A DNA stretch of 64,000 bases from GYS-P2D sp964489125. Its GTDB lineage: Bacteria > Bacteroidota > Bacteroidia > Chitinophagales > Saprospiraceae. The first letter of the stretch is position 1, and every line of letters begins with the position of its first letter. Below are positions 25,930-34,901 of this stretch, in pieces. The stretch spans positions 1 through 64,000 of the forward strand of contig CAZAXY010000004.1 of the NCBI GenBank assembly GCA_964489125.1, read 5' to 3'. Under the pieces are notes generated by a model. That model was not told where the DNA came from. It ran no database searches and saw nothing but the letters and a program-made list of their open reading frames with translations. The translations under genes and the position numbers were made by a program.

Positions 25930-27636
25930 TTATTTAATAGATTGCTCGACTTCACAGTATTGGCGATTAAAGGATGAGATTTCTTGTACTAAGTAGAGTT
26001 TTAATTCAATTTCATCAGGATAGGGATTTTCAAAGAATATTCTGTTTCCTTTAGGAAATTGTTTTTTGAGCTTTTTTTGATTATTTTTTTGAGATGGAGA
26101 TTGTAGAAACTTCCATCCAGACAAGTTCCTCTCGGGAAGATACTCGATACACTCTTTTTGTGAACAGATCAATAAATTATATTTTTCACCAGTTTTTTTT
26201 GTGTACCACTCCAGATAAATATAATCTTCAGAAATTAAGTATTCATCTAAATAAATTTCCTCAAGATTACATTTCACAGAAGTTGATGTGACTGGTAGAG
26301 AAGAACGAATCTCGTCGCCCGCAAAAATTCTATTATCAGGTTTAAAGAAGCCCTCGTTTATAGCTGTTTCTAACCATTTGCTGTCATTTGTTTTGTAGAC
26401 TCTTTTATTGAAGTTGTCTCCAATCAGTCTGAAACTAGCATTTATCTCTCGGGAAACATTATAAGTTTTGTAAATCTTATTGACATTGGATTTTTCAATA
26501 TATACTAAACAGCAAATGAAAGTAACAATAGCAAATGATATGATACTATATCTGTCTTTAATCAGATTCGCAATTATTACTATCGATAGGCAACTTATAT
26601 AAATCGAATAGCTTTCATACCTTGGAACTCCTGTTCCTTCAAATATTGAACTATTAATGCCCGATTTATAGCCTATTGCCAAGCAAACTATGAGGTAAAA
26701 GAACAGTAAAATTAAGCTGGTGTCACAAGATTTTATTGTCTTTTTACTGCGATTTCTGATTAACAATATAATAATTGAAAGAACAATAATAAATGATATA
26801 ATTAACCTTGTTACTTTATCAGGTTTATGTAAAACATATTTACTTAAAGCGGCATAAGCGTGATCTAAAGAAAATGCAATAGATTGAACAAATTGTAGAA
26901 AAATAGAAATCTCATTTTCTTCAACTGTATTGATTCGAGGACTTAAGGAGGAATTGTCATAAAGTTGAGAGTATACTAAAATTATTGTGAATAGATTCAA
27001 GAGAATAAATAGAAAATGTTGTGTTGAGAAATTTCGTTTATTTTTCTGTAAAAAATAAATTAGTGTCAAAAAAAGAAATATGGGACTAAGAGAAAATGAA
27101 AATCCAATAGGAATAAGTAAGAGGCATGCTCTGATTATATAGTCATTTTTCAGACTTTGTAAAAACCAAAATGAAGCTAAAAAGAAAAAAGGGTAATTGC
27201 AAATAGAAACAGTCCAATAATTAAGTGATATCGGAACAAGACTTACTAAGATGATAGGAATTATGTATACCTTTCTATTTAATACAAAATAGAAAGATAA
27301 TATTGAAGTAATATAAATAAAATTACACGTTATTTGGATGAATTTAAAATTAATACTCCCAAACAAAGTGTAAGATATTATGTCCAATATTCGTCCAAAA
27401 AATCCAGGATGAGGTCGATATGTTGGACTAAAAATGAATTTAAATACTGACGATATACTCCATTTTCCGTTGAGAATATATTTATGAAACTGATGAATAT
27501 GTGCGTAAGTATCATCCTGTGCTTTTGGAAAATTAAGTGTATGCTGAAATATGGCGTTAATGAAAATGTATGCTATGTAAATTGTAATAACTGCGGTAGT
27601 TGTCTTAATTATTTTAGATATGATAGCAGGATTCAA
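25930..27636 (-). CDS. Polytopic membrane protein, glycosyltransferase-C-like
   Basis: A 568-residue membrane protein with about ten or eleven transmembrane segments and a soluble C-terminal domain of ~170 residues with paired Cys (NLLICSQKECIEYL). An early loop between the first helices holds FPKAQDDTYAHIHQFHKYIL; an acidic pair in this position is typical of GT-C glycosyltransferases. TYRPHPGFFGRILDIISY also lies in this region. I cannot name the family, and a role in adding a lipid-linked sugar outside the membrane is inference. The start is TTG at 27636, because no ATG occurs upstream. The DNA is among the most AT-rich in the window. Confidence 0.65.
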   Translation of the reverse strand: MNPAIISKIIKTTTAVITIYIAYIFINAIFQHTLNFPKAQDDTYAHIHQFHKYILNGKWSISSVFKFIFSPTYRPHPGFFGRILDIISYTLFGSINFKFIQITCNFIYITSILSFYFVLNRKVYIIPIILVSLVPISLNYWTVSICNYPFFFLASFWFLQSLKNDYIIRACLLLIPIGFSFSLSPIFLFLTLIYFLQKNKRNFSTQHFLFILLNLFTIILVYSQLYDNSSLSPRINTVEENEISIFLQFVQSIAFSLDHAYAALSKYVLHKPDKVTRLIISFIIVLSIIILLIRNRSKKTIKSCDTSLILLFFYLIVCLAIGYKSGINSSIFEGTGVPRYESYSIYISCLSIVIIANLIKDRYSIISFAIVTFICCLVYIEKSNVNKIYKTYNVSREINASFRLIGDNFNKRVYKTNDSKWLETAINEGFFKPDNRIFAGDEIRSSLPVTSTSVKCNLEEIYLDEYLISEDYIYLEWYTKKTGEKYNLLICSQKECIEYLPERNLSGWKFLQSPSQKNNQKKLKKQFPKGNRIFFENPYPDEIELKLYLVQEISSFNRQYCEVEQSIK

Positions 27637-28115
27637 ATTAGAAGAGATATATTATTGAGTGAAAGTACGATAAATTTTGATGCGGCATATTATGTTATTT
27701 TATAATTGAAGTGAAGTATGTTGCTATTAATAATTGGCACTCATGAAGCGCATGCTAATAATTGTTATCTCGTTGTTATTACATATCGCAATTCACTTTG
27801 TGCCTAAGTATTGTAGTGAGTTCATTTATGTTGATTGTCAATTATTACAAAACAGAGAATTTGAGAGATATGCTTATGGCGTAATATATAGTCTATAAAG
27901 AATTACCTGTTTGTTGCTACTAATGAGAGGGTTTAGATAATGTTATGTATATACGCGATATAGATACAAAGGCTCCAAAGATTATTCTTATGTTTGAGTG
28001 AAAATTTGTCGTTGTGTAGAGGCTGGATAGGTGTAGTTAACTACTAACTAGTACTGAGAAGGATGGTTTGGTGTGTGTTGAATATTAGTAATAAATGAAA
28101 GAATAAAGTGAAACA
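27637..28115. other. Divergent intergenic region
   Basis: This 479-base AT-rich region separates two divergent genes and should hold their promoters. TATGTTTG at 27989-27996 matches the Bacteroidota -7 element (TAnnTTTG), but no -33 TTTG is visible at the right distance. A possible 51-codon gene lies at 27743-27898. Confidence 0.4.
27743..27898 (+). CDS. Possible small membrane or exported peptide
   Basis: A 51-codon frame with ATG start reads MKRMLIIVISLLLHIAIHFV, a basic start and a hydrophobic segment like a signal anchor, followed by a short tail with two Cys and a stop. No convincing ribosome site is seen, and AT-rich DNA often produces such frames by chance. I would keep it only as a candidate. 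Confidence 0.25.
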   Translation: MKRMLIIVISLLLHIAIHFVPKYCSEFIYVDCQLLQNREFERYAYGVIYSL

Positions 28116-29891
28116 ATGAAGGCGATCATATTAACTGCGGGTTTTGGAAGACGGATGAAACCACTAACAGATTATAATCACAAAACTTTATTATCAGTTG
28201 GAAATGAGGTAATTATTAATCGCATAATTGACTCATGCGTTGAGTGTGGAATAAAGGATTATGTGATTGTCACAGGATACATGTCATCCGAGTTACAGGA
28301 ACATATTAATAGCCAGTTTAAAGATCAATCTTTTCAATACATTCATAATGATCAATACGCGAGTACAAACAATATTTTCTCCTTGGCATTGGCTTTTGAG
28401 AATATGGAAATAGATCAAGGCATACTCTTAATTGAATCTGATTTGATATTTGAACCGAGTATTCTTAAAAGTTTAATCGCAAATCCACATGATAATGTGG
28501 CATTAGTGGATAAATATAGAAATGGAATGGATGGTACTGTGGTCACTGTTCACGATGATCGTATTACAAACATTATTCCACCACATTTACAATCCTCGGA
28601 TTTTCAATTTAATGATAAGTATAAAACACTTAATATCTATAAGTTCTCGCAAGAATTTTCTGCCTCGGCCTTTAAGAAACTCTTGACGTATTATGCTAAA
28701 GTGATTGATGATAATTGTTATTATGAACTTATTCTGGGAATTCTGATTTATATGCAAAAGGAGCAAATATTTGCGGAAATAGTGAACGGGCAGAAGTGGG
28801 CGGAAGTGGATGACCCGAACGATTTAAGGATTGCTGAATTTGCGTTTGAAAAAGAAAACAAGCTTTCTATTTTGCAAAATTCTTTTGGTGGTTATTGGAA
28901 TTATGATATCGTAGATTTTTGTTTTATTAGAAACATGTATTTTCCTAATGGATCAGTATTGTCGGAATTAAAGAATAATTTGGAGTCATGTTTGCAGAAT
29001 TATGGATCTATACAGGCTATCCTTAATCAGAAACTGGCTTATTATTTATTATGTAATGTAAGTAATGTTCAAGTTCTAAATGGAGTATCTCAAGTTTACC
29101 CCATTTTGACAAAGCTCTTAAAGAATAAATCTGCCCTTATTCCTAAGCAAACATTTGGGGAATATTATAAAATATTTGAATCGATAGAGACTTATAACGA
29201 TATAGATGAATTAACAACCTTTGAAAAGATTAAAGAACAAGCGAGAGATTTGGATATTGTTTTATTCGTCAACCCTAATAATCCTTCAGGCAAGTCATTC
29301 AATACTAATTTGATTCTACAGTTTGCCAGACGGGTCCCAGATAAGATGATAATTGTAGATGAATCATTTATTGAGTTTACTGACGAAATTAGCTGCATAG
29401 AAATCCTGGAAAAAGAACATATTAATAATGTACTCGTTCTGAAAAGTATGAGTAAGAATTTAGGACTTCCAGGAATAAGGTTAGGATATGTTTATACAAC
29501 GAATGATTCGATGATAGCTAATATTAGGAAAGAAACGCCTATCTGGAATTTGAATTCGATGGCTGAATTTTATTTGGAGGTAATACTCAAACATAGAAAT
29601 ACAATTCAGGCATCCTATGATCGAACGAAAGAGGATAGAACTAGGTTAACATTACAATTGAAAGGTTTAGATAAGATAGAGGAGGTTTATGAAAGTGGGG
29701 GGAATTATATTTTGATAAGATTATCATCTAAGAATTATGCGCTTTATTTAACAGAGACCTTATTAAAAGAGTATTCAGTTTATGTCAAGGATATTTCAGC
29801 GAAGTTTGATGATGTCTATGGATATCTTAGGTTGGCAGTTAGACTGCCTAGTGAGAATGACTTTCTTGTTAGATGTCTTAGAGAGTTGTAG
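28116..29891 (+). CDS. Nucleotidyltransferase-PLP enzyme fusion (LicC-like + HisC/CobD-like)
   Basis: A 591-residue two-domain enzyme. Residues 1-235 are a sugar/choline-phosphate nucleotidyltransferase: AIILTAGFGRRMKPLTDY is the NTP-binding loop, with IESDLIFEPSIL and WAEVDDPNDLRIA. Residues ~245-591 are a fold-type I PLP enzyme like histidinol-phosphate aminotransferase or CobD: FVNPNNPSGKSFNTN, IIVDESFIEF and LKSMSKNLGLPGIRLGYVY, where the Lys after MS binds PLP. Similar separate or fused pairs make an amino-phosphate (ethanolamine or serinol phosphate type) and join it to CTP for capsule decoration; this use is inference. A sulfotransferase gene follows 15 bases later, and the LicD-fusion gene is next, which fits a CDP-activated donor. 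Confidence 0.85.
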   Translation: MKAIILTAGFGRRMKPLTDYNHKTLLSVGNEVIINRIIDSCVECGIKDYVIVTGYMSSELQEHINSQFKDQSFQYIHNDQYASTNNIFSLALAFENMEIDQGILLIESDLIFEPSILKSLIANPHDNVALVDKYRNGMDGTVVTVHDDRITNIIPPHLQSSDFQFNDKYKTLNIYKFSQEFSASAFKKLLTYYAKVIDDNCYYELILGILIYMQKEQIFAEIVNGQKWAEVDDPNDLRIAEFAFEKENKLSILQNSFGGYWNYDIVDFCFIRNMYFPNGSVLSELKNNLESCLQNYGSIQAILNQKLAYYLLCNVSNVQVLNGVSQVYPILTKLLKNKSALIPKQTFGEYYKIFESIETYNDIDELTTFEKIKEQARDLDIVLFVNPNNPSGKSFNTNLILQFARRVPDKMIIVDESFIEFTDEISCIEILEKEHINNVLVLKSMSKNLGLPGIRLGYVYTTNDSMIANIRKETPIWNLNSMAEFYLEVILKHRNTIQASYDRTKEDRTRLTLQLKGLDKIEEVYESGGNYILIRLSSKNYALYLTETLLKEYSVYVKDISAKFDDVYGYLRLAVRLPSENDFLVRCLREL

Positions 29892-29906
29892 CATTAAATT
29901 ATTAGT

Positions 29907-30536
29907 ATGATTCTTGATCAACACAAATTAATCTTTGTTCATATTCCTAAAACGGCTGGTATGAGTATAGCAAAGTCATTTGGACAGAAATGGTCTCTTG
30001 ATAGTCATCGATTGGCACCTTATTATAGTAGTCATAAGTATAGTGATTATCGAAAATTTGCTATAATTAGAAATCCATATAGTAGATTAGTATCTACCTA
30101 TAACTATATTAAAAGTAAACCTTATTATGACGGGAAAAGGATTTGTGGTCCGCAAGGGCGCCTTTTGCCGTTCGGTTCATGGCTGGTCTATAATATGGAA
30201 CGATTTGAAGGTATATTCAAAAAATCGAATGTTCAAGCGAGCCAGAAAAATAGATTTAAAAGAGGATCCTCATTTTGGTTATGTCCACAGTATTATTGGA
30301 TATATGATGAGGAAAATGAATTGCATGTCTCTAAATATTTGAAGATTGAAAATTTAAGTACTGAATTCGAAAGTTATATGGATGAACTTCAAATACAAGT
30401 TAAGCTACTTCATGTTAATAGAACAAATTCAAAACTGAATGTTTACTCTTACAGAGATTATTATGATGATTATTTGGTGAATTTGGTGGCCTCATTCTAT
30501 AGAATAGATCTTATCACATTCGATTATTCTTTTTAA
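29907..30536 (+). CDS. Sulfotransferase family 2 protein
   Basis: A 209-residue sulfotransferase. LIFVHIPKTAGMSIAKSFG is the 5'-phosphosulfate-binding loop for PAPS, and FAIIRNPYSRLVSTYNYI is the 3'-phosphate-binding motif. Carbohydrate sulfotransferases of this family move sulfate from PAPS to sugar hydroxyls. It is one of four in the locus. It starts 15 bases after the nucleotidyltransferase-PLP fusion and is probably co-transcribed. Its 3' end overlaps the convergent LicD-fusion gene by 23 bases. Confidence 0.88.
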   Translation: MILDQHKLIFVHIPKTAGMSIAKSFGQKWSLDSHRLAPYYSSHKYSDYRKFAIIRNPYSRLVSTYNYIKSKPYYDGKRICGPQGRLLPFGSWLVYNMERFEGIFKKSNVQASQKNRFKRGSSFWLCPQYYWIYDEENELHVSKYLKIENLSTEFESYMDELQIQVKLLHVNRTNSKLNVYSYRDYYDDYLVNLVASFYRIDLITFDYSF

Positions 30537-31722
30537 GAATGAGAACCTCAGAGCTCTTGTATTGATTATATTCAGATGATAGTTTAGCCGAAGTGAGATT
30601 ATATTTTGCAAGATTTTGTTCAATGCTTGAGAATGATATATGCCTGTTATAGAGGATTTGCGATTTTATTTTGGTGAAGTATGTTAAATTTGTAGAATAT
30701 TCTAACAAGCACATACCTTTGTCACTTAAGCATGCCTCGATTAAGTAGAAAATAATGTTTTCGGTAGCAGGATTAACTGAATTTAGAATATAAGAGCAAT
30801 AAATGGTGTCAAAGGAACTTTTGTAGTTACATATGAATTTAGTGACGCTTTTTAGTGCTGAAAGAGATAATTTTTGAATTTTCACATTATCAGAATTTTG
30901 AGCATGAGCAGAAGCTATCTCAATAGCCTGCTGTGAATAGTCTAGGCCAATTACAGATTTAGAGTGGTTGCTTAAGTAAACACTTTCTTTTCCTATACCA
31001 CATCCTATGTCTAACAACTGTCCCAACGATTCAGACTGTTTAGCTAAGTCAATAGCAGACTGATTGATGTTTGACTTTGATTTACTATTAATTTTATAGT
31101 ATTTGTTCCAAGATGCTAAATGAAGTTGTGGTAAGAAGGTGATAAACGGTTTGAAGTTTATGTCAGTTTTGTCTTCAACAAAATTGGGATCAGGTACCCT
31201 CCAGTTTGCTCCGTATTGAGAGATTAAGTATTTATCAATATTATATGGGGCGTTGAATTGATGTTGCCTTATTCTTACTTTGTTATATGGTAAAATGTCA
31301 TCTATACGAAATCCATCATGTATGGTATAATAGTGTTTAAATGTATTTTTGACAAAATAACTTAAGAATACTTCAATTATGAATTTCCCGTGTTCGTTAG
31401 TGACGTGAAATTTGTATTGAGCGAGGTTGCCAGAGTAGAATTTAACATTGGCAATTTCACCCATCATAATTTTGGTAATTATATTCGATGATTCTAACGC
31501 AATATCTTCTAAATTATCATGTTGGCTAACATAAGATAAATCAACGTCATAATCATGAGGAATAAAGTCGTTTGTCCTAATAGCTCCTAAAAGTGTGCCG
31601 TAACATATGAAGATGTCAATATTGAATAATTTCTTAAAAAAATTTTCTGTATAACTTATTGCGTCGCAATATCCATCAAGTGATTGAGAAGATCGTTCAG
31701 AAAATAGTTTGTATTTACGCAT
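30514..31722 (-). CDS. LicD-family phosphotransferase fused to SAM methyltransferase
   Basis: A 402-residue fusion. Residues 1-~195 are LicD-like: FICYGTLLGAIRTNDFIPHD followed by YDVDLSY is the signature of the nucleotidyltransferase-fold enzymes that transfer phosphocholine or similar groups from CDP donors to glycans. Residues ~205-400 are a methyltransferase: GQLLDIGCGIGKESVYLS, VIGLDYSQQAIEIASA and FDTIYCSYILNSVNPATE. LicD and methyltransferase in one chain suggests that the transferred amino-alcohol is N-methylated before or after transfer (inference). The CDP donor could come from the fusion enzyme at 28116. It is transcribed after the WcbI gene (two-base gap). Confidence 0.85.
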   Translation of the reverse strand: MRKYKLFSERSSQSLDGYCDAISYTENFFKKLFNIDIFICYGTLLGAIRTNDFIPHDYDVDLSYVSQHDNLEDIALESSNIITKIMMGEIANVKFYSGNLAQYKFHVTNEHGKFIIEVFLSYFVKNTFKHYYTIHDGFRIDDILPYNKVRIRQHQFNAPYNIDKYLISQYGANWRVPDPNFVEDKTDINFKPFITFLPQLHLASWNKYYKINSKSKSNINQSAIDLAKQSESLGQLLDIGCGIGKESVYLSNHSKSVIGLDYSQQAIEIASAHAQNSDNVKIQKLSLSALKSVTKFICNYKSSFDTIYCSYILNSVNPATENIIFYLIEACLSDKGMCLLEYSTNLTYFTKIKSQILYNRHISFSSIEQNLAKYNLTSAKLSSEYNQYKSSEVLILKKNNRM

Positions 31723-31724
31723 AA

Positions 31725-32606
31725 TTACAAATTGTAATAATTGACATTAAATTCAACTAAACTTGAATTTGTATCTAAAAAGTCATAATGTAATTGTAAA
31801 TATTCCCTTTTTGTAATTTCTTGTTTTTTTAAGGTTATTTTGTCGAGAGGAGAATATTTTAACTTTAGGTGGTGCGAAATTGAAGCATAAGTTGGGAATC
31901 TATTCTGTCCTAAGAGTTCTCTTTTATGAAGGCGTTGAGGTAGTGCGAGTAGGTCTGTTTCAGAAAATCCAGGAAGATTTTTGAGTATTTCCTTGCATAG
32001 AAATAGGAGAAGTTGAGAATTAGGGTGATTATATGTATGGAACAATTTAACCTTCTTGTAATTTTCTTTGATATATGGCGTAATGATTATGTCAAGATTA
32101 TTTTCTCTTAGAGCTAACCTTGCTAAGGCCTCGTTTTTCCATTTGTCAACCTTCACTTTCGGTATATAGTCTGGATTATTGTAAGAATCAAGACTTTCCT
32201 GAATAGAAGTACCTTGAGCATAATTCTTTATTATATTAGAATTAATATAAGAGGTAAAAGCATTCACAGGTTGTCCATTTAGGCTTTTGAATGAAATTAG
32301 TTCAGGATTGTATCCATTGAAATAACATACTGGGAACGAAATGACTTTGCACGAAGAAGGAATGATTGATTTAATATAATTAGTTGAAAGTTCAGGTGTA
32401 TTTTTATAGTTGTCAGAAATCGGTTGATGAATTAATAGGTCTAATTTTTTACAGTGTTTTTGAAGCTGCTTAACATGACTCTGATTAAGTAGATGAACAG
32501 CAGGTAAATCAAGGATTTTGTATTGTTGGCAGAATTTAGCTATGTTTTTAAGATAAATTTTCAGTGCGTCAGACTGACAATTACCATATAAAAGGCAAGT
32601 CTTCAT
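31725..32606 (-). CDS. WcbI-family polysaccharide biosynthesis protein
   Basis: A 293-residue protein with the WcbI N-terminal motif CLLYGNCQSDALKIYLKN, where GNCQ is the hallmark. WcbI from a Burkholderia capsule locus binds coenzyme A and is proposed to acylate capsule sugars. Supporting motifs are LIHQPISDNYKNTPELST and PVCYFNGYNPEL. The C-terminal part is less conserved. It lies two bases ahead of the LicD-fusion gene. The acyl group and acceptor are unknown. Confidence 0.8.
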   Translation of the reverse strand: MKTCLLYGNCQSDALKIYLKNIAKFCQQYKILDLPAVHLLNQSHVKQLQKHCKKLDLLIHQPISDNYKNTPELSTNYIKSIIPSSCKVISFPVCYFNGYNPELISFKSLNGQPVNAFTSYINSNIIKNYAQGTSIQESLDSYNNPDYIPKVKVDKWKNEALARLALRENNLDIIITPYIKENYKKVKLFHTYNHPNSQLLLFLCKEILKNLPGFSETDLLALPQRLHKRELLGQNRFPTYASISHHLKLKYSPLDKITLKKQEITKREYLQLHYDFLDTNSSLVEFNVNYYNL

Positions 32607-32697
32607 TTGTTTATGTATAAATTAGTGATACTTCTTGTAAAGTTGCAATGTTATAAATAGGCTTATATTTGGTCAAATATACAATAAACTGAAAGTT

Positions 32698-33309
32698 ATG
32701 GTTTCTCAGAAGATTCGACATAAGAGTGTTTTAAATCTTATGACCGTTGTTCTTGCTTTAAGTCTTTTCAACTTTGCATGTAAGAATAGTACAACCACTA
32801 CTAATGATCGAGAGTATGGCGATGTAGTGAGTACTGAGTTGTCAAGTGATGCCAAACCTGTTGTAGTCAAGGATTCGAAAGCGAAAAGTAGTATGCACAA
32901 TGGCGAGCCAGTGGTTTGTGGTTTACTAAATGAAAGTAATCTGAGAATTCTGTTTGGTAATGACAAATTGAAGGTACAAAGAACGAGGATTAAAGAATTT
33001 AAAAAGTCACTAACTTGTCTACATACTTGTATGCTAAATAAGGATCGTTTTACTCTACATTATAGGAAGATTAATAAGGAAAATGGCTTTTCCTCTCTAA
33101 AATGGTATTCATCAAAAGGTTATACCTATGGAGGAAATAAAATAGTAACTTCAATTGAGAGTGATATATTATATGGTAAAAGAGTAGCGTGGTCAAAAGA
33201 TGGTCAATTATTGGCATGGGTGAATGATGGTGTGCATATTCTCTTGATTAAAGACGCTCCGACACAGTTTACTCTTTCAGAAATGTTGTCTTTTGCAAAG
33301 AGTATTTAA
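32698..33309 (+). CDS. Predicted lipoprotein of unknown function
   Basis: A 203-residue protein with a signal peptide ending FNFAC and a Thr/Asn-rich linker. The mature part contains GEPVVCGLLNESNLRILFG, LTCLHTCMLNKDRFTLHYRK and IVTSIESDILYGKRVAWSKD, with several Cys that may form disulfides. I do not recognise the family. It is the only non-enzyme inside this part of the polysaccharide locus and is divergent from the WcbI gene. It ends 18 bases before the ABC permease gene end (convergent). Confidence 0.6.
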   Translation: MVSQKIRHKSVLNLMTVVLALSLFNFACKNSTTTTNDREYGDVVSTELSSDAKPVVVKDSKAKSSMHNGEPVVCGLLNESNLRILFGNDKLKVQRTRIKEFKKSLTCLHTCMLNKDRFTLHYRKINKENGFSSLKWYSSKGYTYGGNKIVTSIESDILYGKRVAWSKDGQLLAWVNDGVHILLIKDAPTQFTLSEMLSFAKSI

Positions 33310-33327
33310 TTGTAGGATGTTCTATAG

Positions 33328-34137
33328 CTATTTTCGTTCACTGAGTAAGTGCGATTTATGTTTTAGTACAATGTGACCGATGATAAAAATTAATATGCCT
33401 GTAATAAAATTGATAAAAAGTAAAAAATAGTCAGGATTTGTGTCGAAAATGGTGATGTTTCGCATGTTGATAATAATTCCTACAAATGGATTAGCGTATA
33501 AAAGGAATGGTAGGATGTCTAGTAATTTTTTACCTTGAAAGAAGATTCCAGAACTCCAGAAACCAAAAAGCAAGAAAATATCTAGTATATGTTGAATATC
33601 TTTGAAATAGATATAAACAACTCCAAGTAGCATAGCTGCTCCTGTAGATACAAGGTAAGTGTTGATAATGAGAATTGGGAGAAAAAGAATATTAGTTGAT
33701 ATAGTGGTTCCTAGAATTAACAAAAAACAAAGAAAGGCAAATAAATTAAATCCATATCCCATAAAGACGCTAAAAGTATGTGATAAGAAAAGATCAGCTT
33801 TCTGAAGTGAGATGTTTTCAATGAGATATAGCTTCTTATACATTAATCGCAATCCTTTTAGTACGCTTTCGGAGAATGCACGCCAAGTAATGATTCCTAT
33901 AAATAAGAAGGTGGCAAAATTATCGATTCCATCAACAATTCTATTAAAGACGTTAGTAAAAATAAAGGAGTAAATAGCAACTCTAAATAGTGGATTCAGC
34001 AGGGCCCATATTAAACCAAATTTGTCATTATAATAACGTTTTTTGAAATCTACTTGAGCTAGTTTCCATATTCTCTCTATTCTGTTGTTCTCAGGAATTA
34101 GGAGTAATAATTTGTTAAGTAGATATTTTGTGGTCAT
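33328..34137 (-). CDS. wzm: ABC-2 type polysaccharide exporter, permease
   Basis: A 269-residue ABC-2 permease with six transmembrane helices. WKLAQVDFKKRYYNDKFGLI and LLNPLFRVAIYSFIF match the Wzm/TagG group that exports O-antigen, teichoic acid or capsule. LLYANPFVGIIINMRNI is the conserved C-terminal loop. It follows the ATP-binding gene by two bases. With Wzt it exports the undecaprenyl-linked polymer made in the cytoplasm. The gene name is by family similarity. Confidence 0.9.
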   Translation of the reverse strand: MTTKYLLNKLLLLIPENNRIERIWKLAQVDFKKRYYNDKFGLIWALLNPLFRVAIYSFIFTNVFNRIVDGIDNFATFLFIGIITWRAFSESVLKGLRLMYKKLYLIENISLQKADLFLSHTFSVFMGYGFNLFAFLCFLLILGTTISTNILFLPILIINTYLVSTGAAMLLGVVYIYFKDIQHILDIFLLFGFWSSGIFFQGKKLLDILPFLLYANPFVGIIINMRNITIFDTNPDYFLLFINFITGILIFIIGHIVLKHKSHLLSERK

Positions 34138-34139
34138 TT

Positions 34140-34901
34140 TTATTTGTCAGATCGATGTTTGTGGCTTAAGTATTTTTCAATAACAGTAGTAGTGTCGCCA
34201 GAATCATAAATTATGCCGTTATTTAACCAAATTGTTCGTTGAGCATATTTTTTAATGATACTTGTGTTGTGACTTACAACAACAATTGTTTTTCCCTGCA
34301 ATATTTTCTCTTCAAAAGCTTTGTCGGACTTTTTTTTATAATCCTTGTCACCGACACCTCCGAAAAATTCGTCTAATAAAAAAGTATCAGCTTCTGCGTA
34401 CATTGCAATTGCGAAAAGAAGCCTTTGTCTCATACCTTTACTATAGAATTTAACTGGGGTGTCTACAAAATCTTTTAATCCTGAGAATTGTATAATCTCG
34501 TCAAATATAGACCCTATACGTTTAAAACTAAGTCCTAGTATACTACCATTGACATAAATATTATCTCTTGCTGATAAATTGCGATCTACTCCCATGCCTA
34601 ATGTCAAGCGCATTAGTTTGCCATGTGTTAAAATGGAACCTCCAAAATCAGGTTGCAAATTCCTCATCATAATGTGAAGAAGCGTGGATTTTCCACTACC
34701 GTTTCGACCAATTATGCCGAGACATTCTCCTTGATACAGAGTGAGATTTATGTCGCTAAGTGCTTTAAAATGAGAGCTTTTTTCTTTTGTATTGATTTTC
34801 TGAGGAATTAGTATTTCTCGCAGACTACTTTTTGAATTATATTTTCGAAAAGTTTTATTAATATTTTGTATTTTAATGGCTATTTTCTTTTCAGAGGTCA
34901 T
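34140..34901 (-). CDS. wzt: ABC polysaccharide exporter, ATP-binding subunit
   Basis: A 253-residue ATPase with Walker A GIIGRNGSGKSTLLH, signature YSKGMRQRLLFAIAM, and Walker B ADTFLLDEFFGGVGD. The N-terminus (VKIQNINKTFRKY-like) and ALSDINLTLYQGE are typical of the Wzt/TagH type. It ends soon after the nucleotide-binding domain and lacks the C-terminal carbohydrate-binding domain that full-length Wzt proteins of ~400 residues use to select capped O-antigen. It overlaps the upstream sulfotransferase gene by 11 bases and precedes the permease by two. Confidence 0.92.
   Translation of the reverse strand: MTSEKKIAIKIQNINKTFRKYNSKSSLREILIPQKINTKEKSSHFKALSDINLTLYQGECLGIIGRNGSGKSTLLHIMMRNLQPDFGGSILTHGKLMRLTLGMGVDRNLSARDNIYVNGSILGLSFKRIGSIFDEIIQFSGLKDFVDTPVKFYSKGMRQRLLFAIAMYAEADTFLLDEFFGGVGDKDYKKKSDKAFEEKILQGKTIVVVSHNTSIIKKYAQRTIWLNNGIIYDSGDTTTVIEKYLSHKHRSDK

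Noticed and set aside
30127..30342. A 71-residue ORF inside the sulfotransferase gene
   Set aside because: It is an alternative frame within a gene having both PAPS motifs.
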